Of a DNA stretch of 64,000 nucleotides, positions 9,265 through 19,259 are shown one piece after another. The position numbers and the translations under genes are program-made. Location of the stretch: assembly GCF_003581585.1 (NCBI RefSeq), contig NZ_QXIR01000008.1:1-64000 (forward strand), given 5' to 3'. Position 1 is the stretch's first letter. The number at the start of each line of letters is the position of its first letter. Source of the DNA: Bacillus salacetis (GTDB lineage Bacteria; Bacillota; Bacilli; Bacillales; Bacillaceae_B). The notes below the pieces were generated by a model, which saw nothing but the letters and a program-made list of their open reading frames with translations, was not told the DNA's origin and ran no database searches.

Positions 9265-10334
9265 TATGAGCGAACCTCCTCAAATAATACCGGCTCATCA
9301 TAGTTGGAAGGCATTTTGCGCTGTCTCACTTTAACAGCTTCCGGCGGCTCGACATTTGGAGCATCAGGATGCAGCAACCAAGATTTGACGAAGTGTGTAT
9401 CAGACACTTTATAAGTCGGTGGTTCTTGTTCGAAATCAATTTTCAGTGCATACTCACTTCTGAGTGCGAACGCATCTCCTTTTGGAGGGTTCATCAGATC
9501 AGGAGGAGTACCAGGGATCGCTTTCAGCTCTTGGCCAGTTTCTGTATCAAGTGTAGGCATAGATGCCACAAGCCCCCAAGTATAAGGATGTCTCGGATCA
9601 TAGAAAATTTCATCCACTGTTCCAGATTCCACAATCTGTCCGCCGTACATGACAGCAACACGATCAGCAACGTTTGCCACAACACCAAGATCATGAGTAA
9701 TGAAAATGATGGATGTGTCAATTTTGTTCTGCAGATCCTTCATCAATTCAAGGATCTGAGCCTGGATTGTAACGTCCAGTGCAGTAGTAGGTTCATCCGC
9801 GATAAGAATCTTAGGATTACATGCAAGTGCGATCGCAATAACGACACGCTGCCTTTGACCGCCTGAGAACTGGTGGGGATACTGCTTGAAACGCCCTTCA
9901 GGATTCGGAAGTCCGACAAGCTTTAACAATTCGATTGTACGCTTTTTCGCATCTGACTTACTCATGTTCTGATGCTTCAGAAGCGGCTCCATGATCTGCT
10001 TGCCGACAGTCATTGTCGGATTAAGAGATGTCATTGGATCCTGGAAGATCATTGAAATGTCTTTTCCGCGGATCTTTTGCATGTCTCTCTCTGATGCTTT
10101 TGCCAGGTCTTTGCCTTCAAAAACCATTTCACCGTTTTTAATGAAGCCTGCTGGTTTAGGTAGCAGCCTCATAATCGCTTTGGTTGTTACAGACTTACCA
10201 GAACCTGATTCACCAACGATCGCGAGTGTTTCACCTTTATCAAGATGAAAATCGACTCCGCGAACTGCTTTTACTTCTCCCCCGTATGTCGTGAAGGAGA
10301 CTTGTAAATCATTAACTTCTAATATTCTACTCAT
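9264..10334 (-). CDS. oppD: Oligopeptide ABC transporter ATPase OppD
   Basis: A 356-residue ATPase partner of OppF. Walker A GESGSGKS lies at 41-48, then the SGGQRQR signature and ILIADEPTTALD Walker B. The frame is open six codons further upstream, but the chosen ATG at 10334 follows AAGGAG at ideal spacing. The C-terminal Opp-type extension contains PGTPPDLMNPP. It is read between oppC and oppF. Confidence 0.95.
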   Translation of the reverse strand: MSRILEVNDLQVSFTTYGGEVKAVRGVDFHLDKGETLAIVGESGSGKSVTTKAIMRLLPKPAGFIKNGEMVFEGKDLAKASERDMQKIRGKDISMIFQDPMTSLNPTMTVGKQIMEPLLKHQNMSKSDAKKRTIELLKLVGLPNPEGRFKQYPHQFSGGQRQRVVIAIALACNPKILIADEPTTALDVTIQAQILELMKDLQNKIDTSIIFITHDLGVVANVADRVAVMYGGQIVESGTVDEIFYDPRHPYTWGLVASMPTLDTETGQELKAIPGTPPDLMNPPKGDAFALRSEYALKIDFEQEPPTYKVSDTHFVKSWLLHPDAPNVEPPEAVKVRQRKMPSNYDEPVLFEEVRS

Positions 10335-10351
10335 TTTTTCTACTCCTTCCA

Positions 10352-11374
10352 CTATTTACGCATCTTAGGATCAAGTGCATCGCGCAATCCGTCGGCAAGC
10401 AGGTTGAATGCTAAAATGATTATAGAGATAACCACAGACGGAATCAGCATCATGTGAGGGTAAGACTGGATAGACTTGTAACCCTCATTCACCAATGATC
10501 CCAAAGATGCTTGAGGTGCAGCAATACCCAAACCGATAAAGCTAAGGAATGCTTCCATGAAAATGGCCGATGGTACTGTAAACATCGTTGTAATGATAAC
10601 AGGACCCATGACGTTAGGAAGCAAGTGTTTCCAGATCAACCGGTTGCTTGTCGCACCGAGTGTACGGGAAGCCAATACAAATTCCTGATTTTTCAATTGC
10701 AGGATCTGCCCACGGACTATCCGCGCCATACCGGTCCAACCGGTAATTACCATCGCCATCGTAATGGTGAATAATCCAGGCTCAAATACAAGGATAAACA
10801 GTATTACGACGATCAAGTTTGGTATACCAACTAATACTTCGATAACACGCTGCATAAAGTCATCAATTCTGCCGCCGTAGTATCCAGAGACACCGCCGTA
10901 AGCAATACCAATGATTAAGTCAATCAAAGCTGCAAGGACACCGATGTATAAAGAAATTCGTGTTCCCTGCCATGTTCTGGTGAAAATATCGCGTCCTAAG
11001 TCATCTGTCCCAAACCAATAATTAGTTTCGACTTGTCTTGTTTCATAGGCATTAACCCCATTGTGGTCGATACCATCGAACCACGGCATCCAGGAAAGCG
11101 CTTCAATTTTAGGAGGCAGCTTTGCATGGCGGATATTTTGTTCTTTATACGTGAATTCATTCAGACTAGGGCCTATAATCGCCATAATTATAATGAGAAT
11201 CATTAGTACCAGGCCAATAATGGCACCTTTATTCTTGAATAATCTGAGCCAGGCATCATGCCAGAAACTCAGGCTTGGTCTGCCTATAACTTCGGATTCC
11301 GACTCACTTGCCCGCCTAGGTTGGAAGAGGTCAGGATTTAAGTTTTCTAGGTCTTTTCTGTTGTTTACTTCCAT
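10352..11374 (-). CDS. oppC: Oligopeptide ABC transporter permease OppC
   Basis: A 340-residue integral membrane permease. There is a cytoplasmic N-terminal tail, a first membrane segment (GAIIGLVLMILIIIMAIIG), a long external loop, then five more segments. The BPD inner-membrane motif that docks on the ATPases is seen as ASRTLGATSNRLIWKHLLPN. Stop and start overlap with oppB at 11374, and the gap to oppD is short. Confidence 0.95.
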   Translation of the reverse strand: MEVNNRKDLENLNPDLFQPRRASESESEVIGRPSLSFWHDAWLRLFKNKGAIIGLVLMILIIIMAIIGPSLNEFTYKEQNIRHAKLPPKIEALSWMPWFDGIDHNGVNAYETRQVETNYWFGTDDLGRDIFTRTWQGTRISLYIGVLAALIDLIIGIAYGGVSGYYGGRIDDFMQRVIEVLVGIPNLIVVILFILVFEPGLFTITMAMVITGWTGMARIVRGQILQLKNQEFVLASRTLGATSNRLIWKHLLPNVMGPVIITTMFTVPSAIFMEAFLSFIGLGIAAPQASLGSLVNEGYKSIQSYPHMMLIPSVVISIIILAFNLLADGLRDALDPKMRK

Positions 11375-12303
11375 TATTTCTTCCCTCCAGCCAAACGGAT
11401 ACGAGGATCAATTATTCCATAAAGGATATCCACCAGGAATATCACGCCAATAAATAGGACACTGAAGAATAATGTTACACCCATGATTACCGTATAGTCA
11501 TTCGTGTTGATAGAGCTGACGAACTGAAAACCAAGACCAGGAACGGCAAAAATTTGCTCGATTACAAGTGTACCTGTCATGATACCTACAGTCATTGGTC
11601 CTAATATAGTTACAATTGGAATCAATGTATTTCTGACAGCATGTTTAAGTATTGTTGCACTTCTGGAAATTCCTTTTGCTTTTGCCAAAAGGATATAATC
11701 AGTACCTAATACCTCAAGCATTTCTGTCCTTGCAAAACGGGCGATGGTTGCTACAACTCCTACTGTCAAAGCCAAAGTAGGTAAAATGGTGTGTTTAAAT
11801 TCTCCCCACAGGGCAACTGGCAACCATTCCAGTTGTACACCAACCCAATATTGCAGAAGACTTGCAAAAACGAATGATGGAATGGAAATTCCTAACACCG
11901 CTAAAGTTGTTGCACCGTAGTCTATCCAGGAATTGTGCCGTAATGCTGCAAAAATCCCTAAAGCTAACCCAATGATTGTTCCTAGTACGATTGCTTGGAA
12001 ACCAAGTTGTGCGGAAGGACCAATACGATCACCGATAATTTGTGTAACCGGGCGATTGTCGTACTGGAATGACAAACCTAAGTCGCCTTGCGCTAAGTTC
12101 GTCATGTAAGTTACGTATTGTACTGGGAGAGGATCATTCAAACCATACTTATCTAGGATGATTTGCTGCTGCTCTGGTGAAAGCTTTTCTTGGTTTGTTA
12201 GTGGAGACCCAGGAAGGAGCTTCATCAGAAAGAATGTGGCTGTTGCGATAATTAATACTGTAATAAACATATAAGCAAGTCTTTTCAAAGTGTATTTGAT
12301 CAC
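11374..12303 (-). CDS. oppB: Oligopeptide ABC transporter permease OppB
   Basis: A 309-residue permease with six predicted membrane segments, an N-terminal first helix (YMFITVLIIATATFFLMKLL), the conserved SPEQQQIILDKYGLNDP region outside, and the ATPase-docking motif AKAKGISRSATILKHAVRN. It lies 181 bp after oppA, with a strong hairpin in between, so its message is likely less abundant than that of oppA. Confidence 0.95.
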   Translation of the reverse strand: MIKYTLKRLAYMFITVLIIATATFFLMKLLPGSPLTNQEKLSPEQQQIILDKYGLNDPLPVQYVTYMTNLAQGDLGLSFQYDNRPVTQIIGDRIGPSAQLGFQAIVLGTIIGLALGIFAALRHNSWIDYGATTLAVLGISIPSFVFASLLQYWVGVQLEWLPVALWGEFKHTILPTLALTVGVVATIARFARTEMLEVLGTDYILLAKAKGISRSATILKHAVRNTLIPIVTILGPMTVGIMTGTLVIEQIFAVPGLGFQFVSSINTNDYTVIMGVTLFFSVLFIGVIFLVDILYGIIDPRIRLAGGKK

Positions 12304-12417
12304 TCTTTAGCCCCCCTTTTTCTATTTTTTATTTTTTGGCTACCTTACATATTATATCTTATTTCGACAAATTTTCAATCTATTTTTTAAATTGCAATTA
12401 CTTTCACGATTCAGTGG

Positions 12418-12456
12418 AAAAGGAGAGTGTATGCCAATGCATACACTCTCCTTTTG
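12418..12456 (-). terminator. Intercistronic hairpin between oppA and oppB
   Basis: A perfect 17-bp stem (AAAAGGAGAGTGTATGC against its complement) with a 4-nt loop, 29 bp after the oppA stop, with four T at its minus-strand 3' side. It probably terminates part of the transcripts or protects the oppA 3' end, giving more binding protein than permease. Confidence 0.75.
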
Positions 12457-12484
12457 AAAGTTTGTTTCATTGAGCGGTTATATG

Positions 12485-14167
12485 TTACTCAATGTAAGCC
12501 CATTTGTAAGTGAAGTCAGCACCGAAAGCATGCTTAAGGATTCCGTGTACATATGGACGTTCAAGGTATGACGCACCAGCTTGGTACATTGGGCTGATCG
12601 CTGCATCTTCGAACAAGATCTGTTCAGCTTTCAGTAATGCTTCCCAACGAGCTTCTGGATCGCCAAGCAATGTAGTTTTCGCATCTTCAACCAACTTGTC
12701 ATACTCAGGGTTAGAGTAAGCCATTTGGTTATGAGCTCCGTCAGTAACGAACATATCAACGAATGTCATTGGATCTGGATAATCCGGACCCCAGCCTGCG
12801 AATGAGAAGTCATATTCACCTTTAGTTTCTAGGTCAAGCTTTTGTTTGAATGGCTGTTGAGAAATTGTTACAGTAAGTCCTTCAAGGTTTGATTCAAGCT
12901 GTTCTTTCAGGTACTCACCAATTTTCTTAGAGCTTTCAGAGTCGTAGTTCAATAGTTCAAGAGAAACTTCGTCGAACCCTTCCTCTTCTTTAGCTTTAGC
13001 CCATGCTTCTTTAGCTGCTTCAACATCAGTTTCATTGAAGTTCCCGTTAGTTTCACGGTAGTCAGCTCCATCAGGACCGAATACGAAGTTCTTTGGAACT
13101 AGGTAGTATGCAGGGATGGAACCATTGTTAAGAAGGACTTGTACCATACCTTCCTTGTCCCACGCCATGTCGATTGCTTTACGTGCATTTACGTTTTTCA
13201 ACACTTCATTCTTCTGGTTAAGACGAAGGAAGTAAACAGAAGTCTTTTCACGAGTTTTGAAGTTTTCGTCACCTTTGTACTGGTCTACGAATTCAGCTGA
13301 TAATCCTACTGTGTCAGCTTTGTTAGTTTCATACAGGTTAACCCCTGTAGCAGTATCTTTAACGATGTTCCAGTTGATTTCTTCCAATTTAACTACGTCA
13401 GCTTCCCAATAGTCAGGGTTCTTCTTAACCTGGAAGCTTTGCTCATGTTTCCAGTCGCTAAGTACGAATGGACCATTGTAAACAGATGTGTTTGCTTCAA
13501 GGCCATATTGATCGCCTTGTTCAGTGATGAATTTTTCATTTTGCGGATAGAAAGTTGCGAAAGAAAGCAATGCTTTGAAGTAAGGAACTTGAGTTTCAAG
13601 TTGAACTTCAAAAGTCTTCTCATCTACAGCTTTTACGCCAAGTTCGTCAACTGGAAGTTCTCCAGAGTTAACTTTTTGAGCGTTTTTGATGTCATACATG
13701 ATATAAGCATATTCTGCTGCAGTATCAGGATTCAAAGTTCTCTTCCAAGAATAAACGAAGTCGTTTGCTGTTACAGGGTCGCCATTGGACCAGACAGCAT
13801 CTTCACGGATTTTGAAAGTGTAAGTCTTGCCGTCTTCGGAAACAGTTGGCTCTTCAGCAGCCATACCAAGAACCGCTTCATCGTTTTCACCTAAACGATA
13901 TAGACCTTCATATACCTGGTTCATTACGATGAATGAAACCTGGTCAGTTGCTAGAGAAGAGTCCATTGATGGGATCTCAGAACTTTCCAGCAGGTTAAGT
14001 ACTTGCGGTCTTTCTTCTTTCTGTTCTTCACCTTCACCGCCGCCGTTGTTTCCGGAGTTGGAGTTGGAGTTGCCGTTAGCAGAGTTGCCATTGTTTCCTC
14101 CGCAAGCAGCAAGGAATGTAGTTAGTGCCAATAGTAGCACCAGAAGAAATGAAAACTTTTTCTTCAT
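12485..14167 (-). CDS. oppA: Oligopeptide-binding lipoprotein OppA
   Basis: A 560-residue extracellular peptide-binding lipoprotein (SBP family 5). The lipobox is FLAAC with lipidated Cys22, followed by a long Asn/Ser/Gly linker and then an acidic EGEEQKEE stretch. Family marks include RPQVLNLLESSEIPSMD and YTFKIREDAVWSNGDPVTA. The frame is open nine codons upstream, but the ATG at 14167 has GAGGAGG at good spacing and gives a normal signal peptide. First gene of oppABCDF. In B. subtilis, Opp also imports Phr signalling peptides. Confidence 0.95.
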   Translation of the reverse strand: MKKKFSFLLVLLLALTTFLAACGGNNGNSANGNSNSNSGNNGGGEGEEQKEERPQVLNLLESSEIPSMDSSLATDQVSFIVMNQVYEGLYRLGENDEAVLGMAAEEPTVSEDGKTYTFKIREDAVWSNGDPVTANDFVYSWKRTLNPDTAAEYAYIMYDIKNAQKVNSGELPVDELGVKAVDEKTFEVQLETQVPYFKALLSFATFYPQNEKFITEQGDQYGLEANTSVYNGPFVLSDWKHEQSFQVKKNPDYWEADVVKLEEINWNIVKDTATGVNLYETNKADTVGLSAEFVDQYKGDENFKTREKTSVYFLRLNQKNEVLKNVNARKAIDMAWDKEGMVQVLLNNGSIPAYYLVPKNFVFGPDGADYRETNGNFNETDVEAAKEAWAKAKEEEGFDEVSLELLNYDSESSKKIGEYLKEQLESNLEGLTVTISQQPFKQKLDLETKGEYDFSFAGWGPDYPDPMTFVDMFVTDGAHNQMAYSNPEYDKLVEDAKTTLLGDPEARWEALLKAEQILFEDAAISPMYQAGASYLERPYVHGILKHAFGADFTYKWAYIE

Positions 14168-14233
14168 CTTGAAATTGACCTCCTCGTGTTTCATATTTAT
14201 TTATCTTCCGATTTGTCAGAAGATTCGTTTTCT

Positions 14234-14261
14234 ATTATACAACATACAGAAATTATTGCAA
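14234..14261 (-). promoter_or_regulatory. Probable sigma-A promoter of opp
   Basis: On the minus strand, TTGCAA (14256-14261) and TATAAT (14234-14239) are spaced by 16 bp, leaving a leader of roughly 60 nt before the oppA start. The rest of the 14262-14655 gap is AT-rich with no other recognisable feature. Confidence 0.65.
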
Positions 14262-14671
14262 TATTAATTTAACAGTTTTTTTGCAAAATTATCACATCTA
14301 TCTGTAAACCCTGTAATATCAAGGTTTTGACCACTTATTAACCTTTCAGTTTCTGTTACAATCTTTACAAAAGTGACTTTCATAGCATTAATTTCCATAA
14401 TATTCATATATTCTTTTTACTGTTTTTTAATACTAAGACTAATTTTTATTCAATTAAATGAATGGATATTGTTTATTGGTAAGAAGATATCATTCTGAAA
14501 GATTTTTCTATCGTCCTTCTATTTATAGTAATTATCAGAATTTAAAGAAAATATAACCTCTTGTAAATGCTCCGGCATATTAAAAACTTCCTGCATATAT
14601 ATTTAAAATCCCTTGATAATGACCGCCAAGGTTCGATATACTTATAAAAAAAATAATGTTGGTGAAAATGA

Positions 14672-15046
14672 TTGAAAAAAGTTTTATTTGCAGTACTTAT
14701 TATATATTTGCTTTCAGCCGTATTTTCGTTATTTTACGACGATGGGTTCCAGCTGGAGATCATCAATATCTCCTTCCTTATCGGAATGGGGCTGGCAGTC
14801 ACAGGCGGGCTGATGAAGGTGGTCGAGTCTGGATTTTTCAACGGCATCCAATACTCGTTCAAACGTTTTCGGAGAAGCACAAAAGAGGGAAACTACATCT
14901 CCCAATTTGATGATATGGATCAGACAAAGGAAGCTCATGAAGAATATAATAAGAATAACAAGTTTGCACTGACGAATCCTTTTCTATTAAGCGGAGGTAT
15001 TGCTGTTGTTGTTGATTTGCTTGTCTCTTATCTCTTCTACACTTGA
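14672..15046 (+). CDS. DUF3899-type small membrane protein
   Basis: A 124-residue protein with three predicted membrane segments: residues 3-20 ([18 protein letters not shown]), about 28-50, and about 102-122 (LLSGGIAVVVDLLVSYLF), with a charged middle segment. The start is TTG at 14672 after GGTGA. It fits the DUF3899 family of Bacillaceae; function unknown. It is read in the same direction as trpS. The likely trpS promoter overlaps its stop codon, so trpS probably has its own control. Confidence 0.7.
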   Translation: MKKVLFAVLIIYLLSAVFSLFYDDGFQLEIINISFLIGMGLAVTGGLMKVVESGFFNGIQYSFKRFRRSTKEGNYISQFDDMDQTKEAHEEYNKNNKFALTNPFLLSGGIAVVVDLLVSYLFYT

Positions 15047-15072
15047 TTTCTGTATTCCTATTCTCTTATAAC
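15043..15072 (+). promoter_or_regulatory. Probable promoter of the trpS T-box transcript
   Basis: TTGATT (15043-15048) and TATAAC (15067-15072) with an 18-bp spacer, just upstream of the T-box leader. The -35 overlaps the stop codon of the preceding gene. Confidence 0.5.
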
Positions 15073-15089
15073 CATTTCGAATACTGAAC

Positions 15090-15338
15090 TTGCGATGACA
15101 AAGAGTAGTACATATAAGCTGTTTTCTCAGAGAGTTTGTGGCAGGTGGAAACAAACAGGCGGCTGTATGGAATGGACTTTCGAGCTTCACTTGTGAATGA
15201 TAGTAGCTTGTGACGGCAGCCCGCCGATATTGGGGCTCCATGTTTCATGGACCAAGAGGCCTTCAGGGCAACTTAGGGTGGCACCGCGGAATAAATCATT
15301 CGTCCCTATCACTATTAATGGGATGGATGATTTTTTTA
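15090..15338 (+). promoter_or_regulatory. T-box riboswitch (tRNA-Trp) of trpS
   Basis: A leader RNA that senses uncharged tRNA and permits read-through. The T-box AGGGTGGCACCGCGG lies at 15275-15289. It is followed by a terminator (AATCATTCGTCCC... pairing with GGGATGGATGATT, then seven T, 15292-15338). A Stem I AGAGAG element lies near 15130. A TGG codon at 15173-15175 (or 15168-15170) is placed as the Trp specifier, matching the downstream gene. Confidence 0.92.
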
Positions 15339-15343
15339 TGTAA

Positions 15344-16366
<1,023 letters not shown>

Positions 16367-16376
16367 TATTGATGAG

Positions 16377-16408
16377 AAAAGGCAGCCATCGAGGGCTGCC
16401 TTTTATTT
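16377..16408 (+). terminator. Terminator of trpS
   Basis: AAGGCAGCC pairs with GGCTGCCTT around a 6-nt loop, then TTATTT. Confidence 0.85.
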
Positions 16409-16464
16409 GGTTGTTACATCATTCATCTGGTATGTATCCTGGTTGGTTTTTTTTGTAGTTCCCC

Positions 16465-16625
16465 TCTCTTTTGGACTTTAAGACCTCTCTACGCGCCTTT
16501 TCTCCTTAGCTTCCTTCCTTTTTTGGAATTAAAGATCTCTCTACGCTCCTTTTCTCCATTCCCGCACTTTTGGACTTTAGGAGCGCTCTATGCACCTTTT
16601 TAGCGAACTTTTCCAAGGAAACCCA
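16465..16625. repeat. Degenerate tandem repeat, ~50-bp unit, 3 copies
   Basis: Three copies start with TTGGA at about 16471, 16523 and 16571, each followed by (A)TTTA/TTAAAG, then CTCTCTACGC or CTCTATGCAC, then CTTTTCTCC or CTTTTTAGC. They lie between the terminators of the convergent genes trpS and yjbA. The motif order TTGG, TTTAG, CTCTCTA resembles that of the 53-bp array at 40.3-41.0 kb. Confidence 0.7.
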
Positions 16626-16657
16626 CATCCTTGTGTTTCTTCATTTTGTCAAACAGA

Positions 16658-16686
16658 TTAAAAAGCAGCCACGATGGCTGCCTTTT
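16658..16686 (-). terminator. Terminator of yjbA
   Basis: Minus strand: AAGGCAGCC-ATCGT-GGCTGCTTTTTAA, overlapping the yjbA stop. Confidence 0.8.
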
Positions 16687-17431
16687 AATTCACTTTTGGA
16701 CGGTTCTCCAATTCCCATAGTTTCTCAAAGAATGGCTGTCCTTTTATTAGGTTTTCGCAGAAAAGCAGGTGTTTTTTTGACCAGCCTTCTTTTGTTTCTT
16801 CAAAGAGGCTCTGCCATGCTTCTTCAAAATCCATTGATTGGATTCTTTCATAATTTCCTGGTGACCATTCTGTACACCAGTAACGGATTTCGGCTGTATT
16901 CTTAGAGGAGTGCAACTGATCGAGCGCCATGAACATCAACTGTTTCAATTGCCGTTCCCTTCTCGTCAATCCACTCATTATTGCCGGCTTTGGTGAAAGG
17001 ATGTGGTAATCTTTAGCTTTTCTTTCAAGCTCGAAATTGTAAGTATAACATTCTTGATCTTCTGTCATTTCATAGACCAGCTGCTCTTGACGTGGTATGA
17101 TGCGGCTTTTTCTTATAGGGATGGAGTACCCAATGGTGTCCACGGCAAGTATGCCTGTCCCATCCGTGACAATAAAACAATATTCCATCTGGATCCGCTC
17201 GTGGTTTTTCCGCAAATATGCTTTTTGATAAATGTCATTCAATAGTGCCTGAGGCAGATCTGACAAATCATTTTCTATGAAGTGGAAAAACCCAGGTGTT
17301 ACTTTAATCAGCGGAACCTGATCGAGAAGTTCGATTGTGTCCTCTTTTCTCCATTCATGAAAGTGACATACATTATATCCGTTTTCTTCACCTTCGAACC
17401 AATTAACCCATACATCATGAAGATATAGCAT
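16685..17431 (-). CDS. yjbA: YjbA family protein (DUF3603)
   Basis: A 248-residue soluble protein matching the YjbA/DUF3603 family in length and in its [21 protein letters not shown]-terminus. The position next to trpS is the same as in B. subtilis. No catalytic motif is visible, and the middle is rich in charged residues. Function unknown. It is convergent with trpS. Confidence 0.85.
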   Translation of the reverse strand: MLYLHDVWVNWFEGEENGYNVCHFHEWRKEDTIELLDQVPLIKVTPGFFHFIENDLSDLPQALLNDIYQKAYLRKNHERIQMEYCFIVTDGTGILAVDTIGYSIPIRKSRIIPRQEQLVYEMTEDQECYTYNFELERKAKDYHILSPKPAIMSGLTRRERQLKQLMFMALDQLHSSKNTAEIRYWCTEWSPGNYERIQSMDFEEAWQSLFEETKEGWSKKHLLFCENLIKGQPFFEKLWELENRPKVN

Positions 17432-17689
17432 GATTGACCCCTCGTTTCACCCTATTTGTCAATCAGTATAGGCAAATTTCAGCCAGTTTATTCCTGTATA
17501 AGTCCTTCAATTTTCCAAAACTGCCTGATTGGCCTATAAAACTTTGTGAAGGTTCTGCATGACGTTTTTTCCATAAAAATCGCACAGAATTTCAAAACCT
17601 AACTATTTTGGTGCTGCAGGCAATCCCTCAGCACGCAGTTAAATTAACATAGCTTTTCAAACAATCATAGAAGCACTAAGTGGAGAAGA

Positions 17690-17938
17690 TTATCTTTTCT
17701 TTGGAGGTGAATAAATGGAGAGCGTGACCAGCAGGAGGCCAGCCAGAAGAAGATAGCCTTCCACTCTGCCGGAAATGAAGAGGAAATAGTCCTGAAGTGT
17801 GAGGCCTGTTGCCAGTAAATTAAGGTACATAATCAAGGTTACACCGCCAGATACAGAAAGGCCGTAGCCTATCAACAAAATGAAAACTCGAAACATCATC
17901 CCTTCCGCCTTTACCGTCCAGATTTTGAAAACATTCAT
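17690..17938 (-). CDS. Small membrane protein of unknown function
   Basis: An 82-residue protein with two predicted membrane segments (about residues 15-40, VFILLIGYGLSVSGGVTLIM, and 60-75, GYLLLAGLLLVTLSIY) and a basic C-terminus PPKKR. The start at 17938 follows AAGGTGAGG. An internal start at the Met-Met pair (residues 14-15) is possible and also has a purine-rich upstream. Not recognised as a named family. It sits between yjbA and yjaZ on the same strand; gaps of about 200 bp on each side suggest separate expression. Confidence 0.65.
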   Translation of the reverse strand: MNVFKIWTVKAEGMMFRVFILLIGYGLSVSGGVTLIMYLNLLATGLTLQDYFLFISGRVEGYLLLAGLLLVTLSIYSPPKKR

Positions 17939-18102
17939 AACCTCACCTTTTCTGCTTGTCCATCTATTAGAAACATATGAAGCGATAAGGGTAAATATGT
18001 ATGCTGCTAAATAACAAAGCTATTAAGGAGTCCTCCATATCGACCTAGTTTAAATCATGTATTATTGCTTCAGTCCTTTTATCAGTGAACACTTTAGAAA
18101 CT

Positions 18103-18127
18103 AAAAAAGAGAGGATACCCCCTCTCA
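18103..18127 (-). terminator. Terminator of yjaZ
   Basis: Minus strand: GAGAGG-GGGTAT-CCTCTC followed by six T, overlapping the yjaZ stop. Confidence 0.85.
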
Positions 18128-18907
18128 GCTTTCCGTTTCCTGTTCATCCTCTATAAACACAGCAGCATCAAGGGTCATCATTTCCTTTGCAGCCGTTCCA
18201 TACTTTTTTCTGTATTTTTCAACGATATAGTATCCCATTGCATACCCCAGTAGAGCAGGATACCTGCCCCTGCCAAGAAGCAGCTGATCATGCCTGGCCT
18301 CCTGCCGTTTTAAGTGCAGCTGGTTTTTGAAATGCTGATTCCATAATTTCTCAAGCAAGTATCCGCTGTATTTCTTAGTCCAATCACTAACATACTGATT
18401 TCCGCAATATTCTTTAACCGCATCCTCTGCCAATCCTTCAAAGATGATGGAATCCAGAAGCGTATATTGTTCCGGGTCTTTTTCCAAGAGATTCATCCTT
18501 GTGCAATGATGGTATTCATGCAGAAACAATGCCTCCCATTCCTTTGCATCCTCATCGTCTGATATGAACAAGTAAATTTCATCTCTAAAAGAAACCCCGG
18601 ATTTCTTAAAGCCATTCGAGAAAAAGCCTCTGCTCTCCTGTACGGGAAAGATATAGATGGGAACGGACGGCCCTTTCCAAAGAGTACGGTATTTTTTGTA
18701 TAATATGTCCATCTTCTTCCATGCCTCTCGTTTTATTAAAGAAGCTGTCTGTTTTTTTGTGTTCGCCGATGGCGAGTACATCCCAAACATCTTTAAGTAT
18801 CCGTATAATTCTGCAGCCTTCCTTTTTGTTAACCCCTTCTTCATCAGCATTTCTTCAGGGGCATGTGCATCTTCCTCCAGCCAGCTGTGTGTTTCGATGA
18901 CTCCCAT
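18125..18907 (-). CDS. yjaZ: YjaZ, DUF2268 putative zinc protease
   Basis: A 260-residue protein of the DUF2268 (predicted Zn-dependent protease) family. It has HEYHH at 130-134 (H130, E131, H134) and a plausible third ligand in FEGLAED around E158. There is no signal peptide. A GGAGGA Shine-Dalgarno sequence precedes the ATG. Same position beside fabF as in B. subtilis. Substrate unknown. Confidence 0.85.
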   Translation of the reverse strand: MGVIETHSWLEEDAHAPEEMLMKKGLTKRKAAELYGYLKMFGMYSPSANTKKQTASLIKREAWKKMDILYKKYRTLWKGPSVPIYIFPVQESRGFFSNGFKKSGVSFRDEIYLFISDDEDAKEWEALFLHEYHHCTRMNLLEKDPEQYTLLDSIIFEGLAEDAVKEYCGNQYVSDWTKKYSGYLLEKLWNQHFKNQLHLKRQEARHDQLLLGRGRYPALLGYAMGYYIVEKYRKKYGTAAKEMMTLDAAVFIEDEQETES

Positions 18908-19005
18908 GGACGTCCTCCTCTTTTAGAATATAGAATAAATAAAAGCACAAGCGTCTAGTCTAGATCATCCCCGACAGGCAAAAGACGATCCGGCGGACCG
19001 ATTCA

Positions 19006-19201
19006 AAAAGGCTGTTTTCGCATATATTGTTGCTTTCGGAAAAATCCCAGGTGCCGGATTTTCCCCCTGTATACAAAGGTTTTACTCTCGAAAAAGAATG
19101 AACAGCTCTTTTCTTTCCTGCTCACCGGGGTTTTTACGGCGATTTACAAGGATATTATATGAAATATATATTGAATAGCGGCAAAGTCTTCGAAAAGAGC
19201 C
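19006..19201 (-). repeat. Dispersed ~190-bp element, copy 2
   Basis: A full-length copy (about 196 bp) in reverse orientation. On the plus strand it runs from AAAGGCTGTTTTCGCATAT to TCTTCGAAAAGAGCC. Its minus strand carries GAGCAG ... CTGTTC around the GAAAGAAAAGAG core, a hairpin with one G-U pair. It lies between the yjaZ start and the fabF terminator. Confidence 0.88.
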
Positions 19202-19203
19202 CT

Positions 19204-19253
19204 AAAAAAAAGACTGTTTCAAAAGGATTTTTTATATCCTTATGAAACAGCCT
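19204..19253 (-). terminator. Terminator of fabF
   Basis: Minus strand: GCTGTTTCATAAGGAT pairs with AATCCTTTTGAAACAGTC, followed by a T run, directly after the fabF stop. Confidence 0.85.
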
Positions 19254-19259
19254 GATCAT

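Noticed and set aside
14656..14910. Alternative 84-codon frame over the DUF3899-type gene
   Set aside because: The other frame has the membrane-segment pattern and a better ribosome site.
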